From contig CANRKV010000115.1 in the NCBI GenBank assembly GCA_947631305.1, positions 1 to 5,491 on the forward strand: DNA of 5,491 bases. The letters are read 5' to 3'. This DNA comes from an uncultured Jeotgalicoccus sp. GTDB taxonomy: Bacteria; Bacillota; Bacilli; Staphylococcales; Salinicoccaceae. Shown in pieces: positions 1-4,855 of this stretch. The notes under the pieces were generated by a model. The model was not told the origin of the DNA, did no database searches, and saw only the letters and a list, made by a program, of their open reading frames with translations. Both the position numbers and the translations under genes were made by a program. Numbering within the stretch: the first letter of the stretch is position 1; each line of letters opens with the position of its first letter.

Positions 1-57
1 AAATGTTATCGATAATATTAAATACGATCCTGTGATTTTCAGCCACAGTCTCTGCAT
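1..57 (-). CDS. phoR: Probable phosphate sensor histidine kinase PhoR, N-terminal fragment (runs off window)
   Basis: Only the first 19 codons are in the window. They read MQRLWLKITGSYLILSITF on the minus strand and stay open to the edge. The ATG directly abuts the TAA stop of phoP. A purine-rich GGAAGGACAGGA stretch lies just upstream, inside the phoP 3' end, as a ribosome binding site. A short basic start followed by a hydrophobic run fits the first membrane segment of a sensor kinase. The identity as PhoR rests mainly on position: phoR directly follows phoP in Bacillus and Staphylococcus, and the coupled start supports one operon. The kinase would sense phosphate limitation at the membrane and phosphorylate PhoP. 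No kinase motif is visible here, so the call is contextual. Confidence 0.7.
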   Translation of the reverse strand, partial: MQRLWLKITGSYLILSITF

Positions 58-750
58 TTAATCCTGTCCTTCCATCTTATAGCCGAAGCCGCGAATCGTC
101 CGTATATAAACCGGCTGCTTCGTATCCGTTTCAATTTTTTCACGCAGATGACTGATATGCACGTCAACAATGCGCGTATCGCCGTCGTAATGGAAATCCC
201 ATACGCCGTTTAAGAGCTGGTCACGGCTTAATACTTTACCGCGGTGATTGGCAAGATACAGGAGAAGTTCGAATTCTTTCGGTGTTAAGACGAGCTGTTC
301 GCCTTTAAACATCACCATATATTTATCCGGATGAATTTCCAGTTCACCAATTTTAATCACTTCATCTTTAACTTCGGCAGCGACGAGATTAGTGCGGCGT
401 AATATTGCTTTAACGCGCGCGACCACTTCTCTCGGGCTGAATGGTTTTGTCATATAGTCATCGGCGCCGAGTTCAAGACCGAGTATTTTATCGAACTCAT
501 CATCTTTTGCTGTCAGCATTAAAATAGGTGTATTAATTTTTTCCTGTCTAAGTGTTTTACAGACATCCATGCCGTCCATGCCCGGAAGCATCAGGTCGAG
601 GACGATTAACGTCAGGTCTTCTGTTGTTGCGATATCAAGTGCATCATTGCCGTTCTCGGCAGTCAGCACTTCAAAACCGCTCTGTTCCAGGTTGAATTTC
701 AGTAATGTTAAAATTGATGGTTCATCATCAACGACTAGCAGCTTTTTCAT
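58..750 (-). CDS. phoP: Response regulator PhoP, OmpR/PhoB family (phosphate limitation)
   Basis: A complete 230-residue OmpR-type regulator. The receiver domain (about residues 3-118) has the acidic pair D8/D9, the phosphoacceptor D52 in VLDLMLPGMDG, T80 and K102 in the DDYMTKPFSPRE stretch. A winged-helix DNA-binding domain follows (about 130-228), with LTPKEFELLLYLA, the GDTRIVDVHISHLREKIE recognition-helix region and the TIRGFGYKME wing. The KDDEFDKILGLELGADDYMTKPFSPRE segment and the C-terminal domain match what I recall of Bacillus subtilis PhoP more closely than WalR, which favours PhoP. The known role of the family is to control genes for phosphate uptake and cell-wall polymer remodelling when phosphate is scarce. 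The ATG at 750 has a GGAGGG site 7 bases upstream. The gene is divergent from moeB and is followed without a gap by probable phoR. Three PhoP-like boxes upstream suggest autoregulation. Confidence 0.9.
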   Translation of the reverse strand: MKKLLVVDDEPSILTLLKFNLEQSGFEVLTAENGNDALDIATTEDLTLIVLDLMLPGMDGMDVCKTLRQEKINTPILMLTAKDDEFDKILGLELGADDYMTKPFSPREVVARVKAILRRTNLVAAEVKDEVIKIGELEIHPDKYMVMFKGEQLVLTPKEFELLLYLANHRGKVLSRDQLLNGVWDFHYDGDTRIVDVHISHLREKIETDTKQPVYIRTIRGFGYKMEGQD

Positions 751-757
751 CTATATG

Positions 758-763
758 CCCTCC
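758..763 (-). promoter_or_regulatory. Ribosome binding site of phoP
   Basis: On the minus strand GGAGGG lies 7 bases before the phoP ATG (sequence GGAGGGCATATAGATG). This fixes the start codon at 750. Confidence 0.85.
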
Positions 764-791
764 GTAAATTTCTTAATCTTATAACAACTAT

Positions 792-800
792 ATTTTAGCA
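792..800 (-). promoter_or_regulatory. Candidate extended -10 promoter of phoP
   Basis: The minus strand reads TGCTAAAAT, an extended -10 (TGnTAAAAT). It would start transcription near 785 and give a leader of about 35 bases carrying the GGAGGG site. No good TTGACA-like -35 sits 16-18 bases upstream. This fits either an extended -10 promoter or activator-dependent transcription from the adjacent boxes at 813-842. Predicted by eye only. Confidence 0.5.
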
Positions 801-812
801 CAATTCATACAA

Positions 813-842
813 TTTACAGACGAACTTTACACCTTCTTAACA
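813..842. promoter_or_regulatory. Candidate PhoP (or WalR) binding boxes upstream of phoP
   Basis: The plus strand carries three direct hexamers: TTTACA (813-818), TTTACA (826-831) and TTAACA (837-842), separated by 7 and 5 bases. All match the Bacillus PhoP half-site TT(A/T/C)ACA, which is arranged as direct repeats about 11 bp apart. Read on the minus strand, the last two give TGTTAA-N5-TGTAAA, which also satisfies the WalR box TGT(A/T)A(A/T/C)-N5-TGT(A/T)A(A/T/C). The block lies about 28-57 bases upstream of the inferred phoP start point, a position where a regulator could contact RNA polymerase. Autoregulation by PhoP is the simplest reading, with WalR control the alternative. The spacing of the first pair (13 bp) is longer than ideal. 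Confidence 0.55.
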
Positions 843-859
843 ATAGGCATGAATGACCA

Positions 860-878
860 TTTATTGTAAATCAATAAA
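860..878. promoter_or_regulatory. AT-rich inverted repeat, possible operator between phoP and moeB
   Basis: TTTATTG (860-866) and its exact reverse complement CAATAAA (872-878) flank a 5-base spacer. It lies about 20 bases upstream of the candidate moeB -10. Its symmetry and position fit a dimeric regulator site, but it matches no operator consensus I can name with confidence. In such AT-rich DNA a 7-bp dyad can also arise by chance. Confidence 0.3.
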
Positions 879-898
879 ATGATTTCACATGATGTCTG

Positions 899-907
899 TG
901 ATAAAAT
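899..907 (+). promoter_or_regulatory. Candidate extended -10 promoter of moeB-moaB
   Basis: TGATAAAAT (899-907) fits an extended -10, TGnTAAAAT. Transcription would start near 914, about 40 bases before the moeB ATG. The -35 region is poor: a TTCACA at 884-889 is only 12 bases away and is therefore not a valid partner. TCACA (885-889) and TGTGA (897-901) also form a short inverted repeat overlapping the element, which could be a regulator contact. Predicted by eye. Confidence 0.45.
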
Positions 908-955
908 CAGAGGTGAAAGATTTACTTAAAATTAATATATTAATGAGTGAAAATA

Positions 956-1957
956 ATGGATAACAGATATTCAAGACAGTTGCTTTATTCTAATATCGGC
1001 GAGCGGGGACAAGAGCTTCTCGGAGAGAAAACGGCAGTTATTGTCGGCCTCGGAGCGCTTGGTTCTTTGTCGTCTGAAATGCTTGCACGTGCAGGCGTCG
1101 GCAAACTGATTTTAATCGACCGCGATTATGTCGAGCTGACGAATCTGCAGCGCCAGACACTGTATAACGAAGAAGATGCGGAACTTAAGAAACCGAAAGC
1201 CGTTGCCGCATACGATAAATTATCGAAAATCAACAGCAGCATCGATATCGAAGTGCACGTGGCTCACTGCGATGCGGGATTAATCGAGTCAGTGGCTAAG
1301 AATGCGGACCTGCTGTTAGACGGTACGGATAATTTTGATACGCGCATGCTGATAAATGACGCGGCATTTAAATATAATATTCCGTGGATCTATGCTGCAT
1401 GTGTCGAAGGCTCGTATTCAAGTGCAGCCTTCATCCCTGGTGAAACACCGTGCTTCAGATGCTTAACACCGGTACTGCCGACGACGACATTGACGTGCGA
1501 TACTGCGGGTATAATTTCGCCGGCAGTTCATATGGCGGTCAGTAACCAGGTCACGACAGCGATTAAAATACTGACGGAACAATTTACGGCGCCGTACCAT
1601 ATGCATATCGGCAACGTCTGGGATATGGACTATATGAAGTTTGATATCGGCAACATGACAGAAAGTACATGTCCGACATGCCAGGCTGAAGAGTACCCTG
1701 AAATTAACAGCACGGAATCGAACGCCATGAAATTCTGCGGGCGGGATATGATTCAGATTATCGACGGACGGCTGACTGAAAGTGTCGTGACGAAGACACT
1801 CGAACAGGCTGATATTGCATATAAAAAGACACCGTACTTTATCGAGTTTAATTATGAAGATACTAGAATTGTGAGTTTTTCAAACGGCAGAATGCTCATG
1901 CATAACGTTGTGAATTTAAATAAAGCACGAACAATCGTCAATCAATTATTTGGCTAG
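956..1957 (+). CDS. moeB: MoeB/ThiF-family adenylyltransferase (MoaD-activating)
   Basis: E1-like enzyme that uses ATP to adenylate the C-terminal glycine of MoaD, so that the carrier can receive the sulfur needed for molybdopterin. Visible features, counted from the ATG at 956: the opening RYSRQ; the nucleotide-binding loop GLGALG (31-36); DRDYVELTNLQRQ (55-67) with the ATP-contacting Asp and Arg; K81; DGTDNFDTR (122-130); C181 in TCDTAGIISP at the position of the catalytic-type cysteine; and two zinc-binding pairs, C166/C169 (PCFRC) and C239/C242 (CPTC). About 90 C-terminal residues follow the zinc site, so at 333 residues it is the long Gram-positive form, not the ~250-residue E. coli form. 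A GTG at 947 would add three residues, but GAGTGA sits 5 bases before 956, which I prefer. Its stop overlaps the moaB ribosome binding site. A role in thiamine synthesis (ThiF) is the main alternative; the Mo-gene context favours MoeB. Confidence 0.88.
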   Translation: MDNRYSRQLLYSNIGERGQELLGEKTAVIVGLGALGSLSSEMLARAGVGKLILIDRDYVELTNLQRQTLYNEEDAELKKPKAVAAYDKLSKINSSIDIEVHVAHCDAGLIESVAKNADLLLDGTDNFDTRMLINDAAFKYNIPWIYAACVEGSYSSAAFIPGETPCFRCLTPVLPTTTLTCDTAGIISPAVHMAVSNQVTTAIKILTEQFTAPYHMHIGNVWDMDYMKFDIGNMTESTCPTCQAEEYPEINSTESNAMKFCGRDMIQIIDGRLTESVVTKTLEQADIAYKKTPYFIEFNYEDTRIVSFSNGRMLMHNVVNLNKARTIVNQLFG

Positions 1958-1969
1958 GAGCGGATACGA

Positions 1970-2476
1970 ATGAGTATTGTGGACAGAATTGACAGAGATA
2001 TAAAAGTGGCGGTGCTGACAGTCAGTGACACGCGTGACAAAACGACGGACAAGGGCGGCAAGCTCGTTATAGAATATATAGAAACGGTGAACGCTTTTGT
2101 ACCGGATGAACATTATGAAATCGTTAAAGATGATATAGAAACGATTCAAAACGCGGTGAAGAAACACCTTGAAGCAGGTGTGGATGCAGTGATTACAACA
2201 GGCGGCACGGGAATCGCAAGACGCGACGTGACGATCGAAGCGGTCACGCCGCTGTTCGATAAGGAAATCGAAGGCTTCGGCGAACTGTTCCGTATGCTGA
2301 GCTACACAGAAGACATCGGTTCACGCAGTCTGTTATCACGGGCGGCAGCGGGCACACATGACCATCAGCTGATTATTTCACTCCCCGGCTCAAGCGGTGC
2401 AGTGAAACTCGGCATGGAAAAACTCGTGATGCCGGAATTAAATCACTTAGTATTTGAACTGAATAAAGAGAACTAG
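1970..2476 (+). CDS. moaB: Molybdopterin adenylyltransferase-type protein MoaB
   Basis: A 168-residue protein of the MoaB/MogA family, which binds molybdopterin and in active members adenylates it, preparing it for metal insertion by MoeA. Seen: an N-terminal VAVLTVSDTRDKTTDKGG strand-loop, the family signature TTGGTG (76-81) followed by R84, R85, D86, T88 and E90, the PLFDKEIEGFGELFRMLSY helix, and SLPGSSGAVKLG near residue 138. Length is normal for the family. E. coli MoaB is thought to be inactive beside MogA, but Gram-positive bacteria usually have this type as their only copy, so here it probably does the adenylation (inference). An AGGAG site at 1956-1960, overlapping the moeB stop, lies 9 bases before the ATG; the 12-base gap marks a moeB-moaB operon. 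No strong terminator follows on the plus strand before the repeat region. Confidence 0.9.
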   Translation: MSIVDRIDRDIKVAVLTVSDTRDKTTDKGGKLVIEYIETVNAFVPDEHYEIVKDDIETIQNAVKKHLEAGVDAVITTGGTGIARRDVTIEAVTPLFDKEIEGFGELFRMLSYTEDIGSRSLLSRAAAGTHDHQLIISLPGSSGAVKLGMEKLVMPELNHLVFELNKEN

Positions 2477-2496
2477 AGGGGCGGGGATTTTCGTAT

Positions 2497-2680
2497 CTTT
2501 CGTACACATGAGACCCCGTCATGCCTACGCATTGAGTCTTTCGTATACATGAGACATCGTCATGCCTATGTATTGAGTCTTTCGTATACATGAGACCCCG
2601 TCATGCCTACGCATCGAGTCTTTCGTATACATGAGACCCTGTCATGCCTATGCATTGAGTCTTTCGTATACATGAGACCA
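2497..2680. repeat. 41-bp tandem repeat array 1 (4 full units + partial)
   Basis: Units start at 2497, 2538, 2579, 2620 and 2661 with an exact 41-base period; the last is cut at about 20 bases. Each begins CTTTCGTATACATGAGAC, then CGTCATGCCTA, then GCATTGAGT. Units differ by a few substitutions only. Within each, CATGA and TCATG form a 5-bp inverted repeat around a 7-base loop. The sequence changes fall outside those arms, mostly in the loop (ACC, ACAT, ACCCT) and near the unit end. GTATAC is a palindrome in every unit except the first (GTACAC). The period is not a multiple of three and there are no unique spacers, so this is neither a coding repeat nor a CRISPR array. Function unknown. Confidence 0.92.
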
Positions 2681-2700
2681 TCCGCCCACTCCACCCAACC

Positions 2701-2738
2701 AAAAAATCCGCCCGCCTATATTAATAAGCAGACGGATT
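2701..2738 (-). terminator. Duplicated moaC-type terminator hairpin (copy 1)
   Basis: On the minus strand AATCCGTCTGC pairs with GCGGGCGGATT (11 bp, two G-U pairs) around a 12-base AT-rich loop, followed by a T-run. It is the duplicate of the hairpin at 2977-3010, with the stem kept and only the loop changed. It stands behind the functional one and could act as a backup for transcripts leaving moaC. On the plus strand the same hairpin is followed by CAATCATATTTA, a poor T-run, so it is at best a weak stop for moaB. Confidence 0.65.
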
Positions 2739-2747
2739 CAATCATAT

Positions 2748-2783
2748 TTACGCCTTGTAGTCGCCGGATTTGCCGCCTGACTT
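2748..2783 (-). pseudogene. Detached duplicate of the moaC 3' end (12 codons including stop)
   Basis: Read on the minus strand this encodes KSGGKSGDYKA-stop, the same as the real MoaC C-terminus at 3020-3055, with one synonymous change (GGC for GGA). It is joined upstream to GCGGGG of the second repeat block and not to the rest of moaC, and has no start, so it is a leftover of the segmental duplication and not a gene. Confidence 0.88.
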
Positions 2784-2800
2784 TGCGGGGATTTTCGTAT

Positions 2801-2942
2801 CTTTCGTATACATGAGACCCTGTCATGCCTATGCATCGGATTTTCCGTATACATGAGCCCCCGTCATGCCTATGCAAGGGACTTTTCGTATACATGAGAC
2901 CCCGTCATGCCTATGCATCAGACTTTCCGTATACATGAGCCC
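2801..2942. repeat. 41-bp tandem repeat array 2 (3 full units + partial)
   Basis: The CGTATACATGAG core recurs at 2805, 2846, 2887 and 2928, again exactly 41 bases apart. Units here are more diverged from each other than in array 1: the lead is CTTTCG, TTTCCG or TTTTCG, and the unit ends read CATCGGAT, CAAGGGAC or CATCAGAC. Even so GTATAC and the CATGA/TCATG arms are unchanged in every complete unit. The GGATTTTCCG at 2839-2848 also occurs in the moaC 3' end (3038-3047), a possible trace of past recombination or chance. Confidence 0.9.
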
Positions 2943-2976
2943 ACAAACTCTACCAGACTAACCACTCCACCCAACC

Positions 2977-3010
2977 AAAAAATCCGCCCGCTCACTCGAG
3001 CAGACGGATT
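2977..3010 (-). terminator. Rho-independent terminator of moaC
   Basis: On the minus strand, ten bases after the moaC stop, AATCCGTCTGCTC pairs with GAGCGGGCGGATT (13 bp with two G-U pairs) around a GAGT loop, and is followed by TTTT beyond the stem. Shape, position and T-run are those of a strong intrinsic terminator. Confidence 0.88.
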
Positions 3011-3019
3011 CAATCATAT

Positions 3020-3496
3020 TTACGCCTTGTAGTCGCCGGATTTTCCGCCTGACTTTTCAAGGAGTTTCGTTTCTTTAATTATCATGCCTTTATCTAGTGC
3101 TTTGCACATGTCGTAAACGGTCAAAGCTACGGCACTTGCTGCCGTCAGTGCTTCCATTTCAACGCCGGTTTTGCCGGTCGTTTTTACTGTCGCTTCGATA
3201 ACGAGAACGTAAGCGCCGTCTGTTTCCCAGCGGAACGACACGTCGACACCTGACAGTGACAACGGATGGCACATTGGAATAATCTGGTGTGTATTTTTTG
3301 CCGCCATAATGCCTGCGACCTGAGCGACACCGAGGACATCACCTTTTTTTACAGTGCCTTCGGTAATTCCCTGGTAAATATTTTCCGGGACTTCTAAGAG
3401 CGCCTGTGCAGTTGCACTTCGCTTCGTCACCGTTTTATCTGAAATATCGACCATTTTAGCACGGCCTTCTTCATTGAAATGCGTAAAATTGGACAT
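3020..3496 (-). CDS. moaC: Cyclic pyranopterin monophosphate synthase MoaC
   Basis: Second enzyme of molybdenum-cofactor synthesis. It converts the 3',8-cyclo-GTP derivative made by MoaA to cyclic pyranopterin monophosphate, acting in the cytoplasm as a hexamer of ~160-residue subunits. The 158-residue product is full length: FNEEGRAKMVDISDK opening, K51 (the position of the E. coli catalytic lysine), IIPMCHPL (72-79, with H77), TGVEMEALTA (110-119), and YDMCKALDKGM (128-138) with D129 and K132. All the residues expected at the active site are present. The ATG at 3496 has GGGAGG 6 bases upstream. It is transcribed alone, convergent to moaB and divergent from moeA, and ends in its own terminator. 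The last 12 codons are duplicated at 2748-2783. Confidence 0.95.
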   Translation of the reverse strand: MSNFTHFNEEGRAKMVDISDKTVTKRSATAQALLEVPENIYQGITEGTVKKGDVLGVAQVAGIMAAKNTHQIIPMCHPLSLSGVDVSFRWETDGAYVLVIEATVKTTGKTGVEMEALTAASAVALTVYDMCKALDKGMIIKETKLLEKSGGKSGDYKA

Positions 3497-3502
3497 AATG
3501 AT

Positions 3503-3508
3503 CCTCCC
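3503..3508 (-). promoter_or_regulatory. Ribosome binding site of moaC
   Basis: The minus strand reads GGGAGGATCATTATG: a GGGAGG core 6 bases before the ATG, which fixes the moaC start. Confidence 0.85.
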
Positions 3509-3536
3509 GTTTAGTACAATAAGTATAAGTAATCAA

Positions 3537-3545
3537 ATTATATCA
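3537..3545 (-). promoter_or_regulatory. Candidate extended -10 promoter of moaC
   Basis: The minus strand reads TGATATAAT, a perfect extended -10 (TGnTATAAT). Transcription would begin near 3530, about 34 bases before the moaC ATG. There is no convincing -35 at 16-18 bases. I could not resolve a matching promoter for the divergent moeA in the remaining ~50 bases: TACAAT at 3515-3520 with TGGACA at 3490-3495 is 19 bases apart, and other pairs are weaker. Confidence 0.5.
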
Positions 3546-3582
3546 GACATTAAGACAAAACGATAAATAACTTAAATACAGC

Positions 3583-3587
3583 GAGGA
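3583..3587 (+). promoter_or_regulatory. Ribosome binding site deciding the moeA start
   Basis: GAGGA at 3583-3587 lies 8 bases before the ATG at 3596 but overlaps an in-frame ATG at 3587. It can therefore only serve the downstream one, so 3596 is the likely start. Confidence 0.7.
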
Positions 3588-3595
3588 TGATAGAA

Positions 3596-4855
3596 ATGAC
3601 TTTAAACAGAACACCGATTCATGTTAACGATGCAGTGGCTAAACTGATGGAACGCATAACGGAACTTGGTACGGAAACTGTCAGCTACAAGGACAGTTAC
3701 GGCAGAGTGCTTGCGAAAGATTTAACAGCGACGTCGGATGTACCGTTATTTACTAAATCAGCAATGGATGGCTTTGCGATTAATTCCAAACATTCAAAAG
3801 ACGCCTCAGGCGAAACGAGAGTAGCCTTCAAAGTTGTCGAGGAAGTGCCTGCAGGCAGTTCAAGCGATTACGTGTTAAAAGACAATGAAGCATTCCGCAT
3901 TATGACAGGTGCCGAAATTCCGGAGTCAGCGGATACGGTAGTAATGTTCGAACAGACGAAAGAAACGGAGGACGGCTTTACAATCCGCCGCGAATTTAAA
4001 GCGGATGAAAATATCGCGAAAAAAGGCGAAGAGTGTAAAGTCGGTGACGTCATCGTTGAAAAAGGCACGCTGATTAATCCGGGGACTGTCGCAACACTCG
4101 CAACGTTCGGCTACAGCGAAGTTGAAGTGTTTAAGCAGCCGGTCGTCGGCGTTCTCTCTGCAGGAACGGAACTGCTGGAAGTTGAAGACGAACTCGAACG
4201 CGGTAAAATCCGCAACTCCAATACACCAATGGTAATGGGTCAGCTGAAACGTATGGGCATCGACGGAAAACATTATAAACTCGAGACGGATGATTTCGAT
4301 ACACTTTATACGCGTATTAAATCGATGCTCGAAGAAGTTGATGTCATTATTACAACAGGCGGTGTCTCGGTCGGGGATTACGACCTGCTGCCGAAAATCT
4401 ATGACGCCCTTGGTGCGGAAGTATTATTCAACAAAGTAGCAATGCGTCCGGGCAGTGTCACAACAGTGAGTACTCTCGGCGATAAACTGCTCTTCGGTTT
4501 AAGCGGCAATCCGTCAGCGTGTTATTCAGGCTTTGAATTATTTGCACGTCCTGCGCTGAATTTAATGCAGTCAGCGGCACTGCCATTCGCACCGATTATC
4601 GATGCAGTACTCGATGAGGATCATACGAAAGCCAATCCATTTTCACGCTTTATCCGTGCAGAACTGTTTTTCAAAGAAGGAAAAATATATGCACGTCCGT
4701 CCGGTTTCAATAAATCAAACGCAGTAACATCTATTGCACGAAGCAACGGTGTCATCGTTCTGCCAGGCGGTACGCGCGGATTTGAAAAAGGCGATGCTGT
4801 CAAAGTGATGATGACCGATGTTACAACAGGTGCAGACAGTTTCGGGGTGGAGTAA
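3596..4855 (+). CDS. moeA: Molybdopterin molybdenumtransferase MoeA
   Basis: Inserts molybdate into adenylated molybdopterin to form active cofactor; functions as a cytoplasmic dimer. The 419-residue product has the normal length. Counted from 3596: SAMDGFAI (55-62), followed by the PAGSS and IMTGAEIPESADTVVMFEQ blocks of the N-terminal part; SAGTELLE (188-195); SNTPM; the MogA-like domain signature TTGGVSVGDYD (253-263); MRPG (283-286); LSGNPSAC (302-309); and a C-terminal beta-barrel domain with VLPGGTRGFEKGDAV. An in-frame ATG at 3587 exists but overlaps the ribosome binding site. The stop TAA is immediately followed by the mobB ATG. The first gene of the plus-strand moeA-mobB-moaE run, divergent from moaC across about 100 bases. 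Confidence 0.95.
   Translation: MTLNRTPIHVNDAVAKLMERITELGTETVSYKDSYGRVLAKDLTATSDVPLFTKSAMDGFAINSKHSKDASGETRVAFKVVEEVPAGSSSDYVLKDNEAFRIMTGAEIPESADTVVMFEQTKETEDGFTIRREFKADENIAKKGEECKVGDVIVEKGTLINPGTVATLATFGYSEVEVFKQPVVGVLSAGTELLEVEDELERGKIRNSNTPMVMGQLKRMGIDGKHYKLETDDFDTLYTRIKSMLEEVDVIITTGGVSVGDYDLLPKIYDALGAEVLFNKVAMRPGSVTTVSTLGDKLLFGLSGNPSACYSGFELFARPALNLMQSAALPFAPIIDAVLDEDHTKANPFSRFIRAELFFKEGKIYARPSGFNKSNAVTSIARSNGVIVLPGGTRGFEKGDAVKVMMTDVTTGADSFGVE

Larger units (their letters stand above)
2481..2784. repeat. Segmental duplication, copy 1 (304 bp)
   Basis: This block and the next one (2785-3056) are adjacent direct copies of the same layout: a GCGGGG lead-in, a 41-bp repeat array, CCACTCCACCCAACC, a hairpin with an A-run, then the moaC 3' end. 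Matching stretches include 2481-2504 with 2785-2808 (24 identical bases), 2686-2715 with 2962-2991 (30 identical) and 2727-2771 with 2999-3043 (45 identical), then 12 more after one mismatch. Copy 1 has four full repeat units plus a partial one; copy 2 has three plus a partial. Copy 1 ends at GACTTT, within sequence that in copy 2 is genuine moaC coding sequence, so copy 1 is the detached duplicate. Confidence 0.85.
2785..3056. repeat. Segmental duplication, copy 2 (272 bp, reaching into moaC)
   Basis: The second copy of the block described at 2481-2784; it begins immediately where copy 1 ends. It is 32 bases shorter: one 41-bp unit fewer and 4 bases less in the hairpin loop, offset by 13 extra bases between array and hairpin (around 2942-2961). 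Its last 37 bases are the true 3' end of moaC. Confidence 0.85.

Noticed and set aside
58..750. WalR as identity of the response regulator
   Set aside because: Although related, the KDDEFDKILGLELGADDYMTKPFSPRE block and the GDTRIVDVHISHLREKIE region fit PhoP better, and a sensor-like gene follows directly as phoR does.
569..784. Other-strand reading frames over real genes (plus 569-784; minus 1946-2167, 3868-4068, 3926-4273, 4621-4803)
   Set aside because: Each lies mostly or entirely opposite a gene with clear family motifs, and none shows a domain or ribosome site of its own.
751..955. Molybdenum-cofactor riboswitch in the moeB leader
   Set aside because: The likely leader is only about 40 bases and the whole interval about 200 with divergent promoters, too short for the known Moco element, and its characteristic stems were not seen.
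913..963. Short upstream reading frame (GTG, 16 codons) and an AGAGGTGA ribosome-site-like string at 909-916 before moeB
   Set aside because: The string lies at or before the inferred transcription start and has no start codon at the right distance. The reading frame lacks its own ribosome site.
2373..2815. Open reading frames on both strands across the repeats (minus 2373-2591, plus 2603-2815)
   Set aside because: They are made of the 41-bp repeats, whose period is not a multiple of three, so each unit is read in a different frame. They have no ribosome binding site and no recognisable domain, and the minus-strand one runs into moaB.
2497..2942. CRISPR array
   Set aside because: The 41-bp units follow each other head to tail with no unique spacers of constant length, and no cas gene is present.
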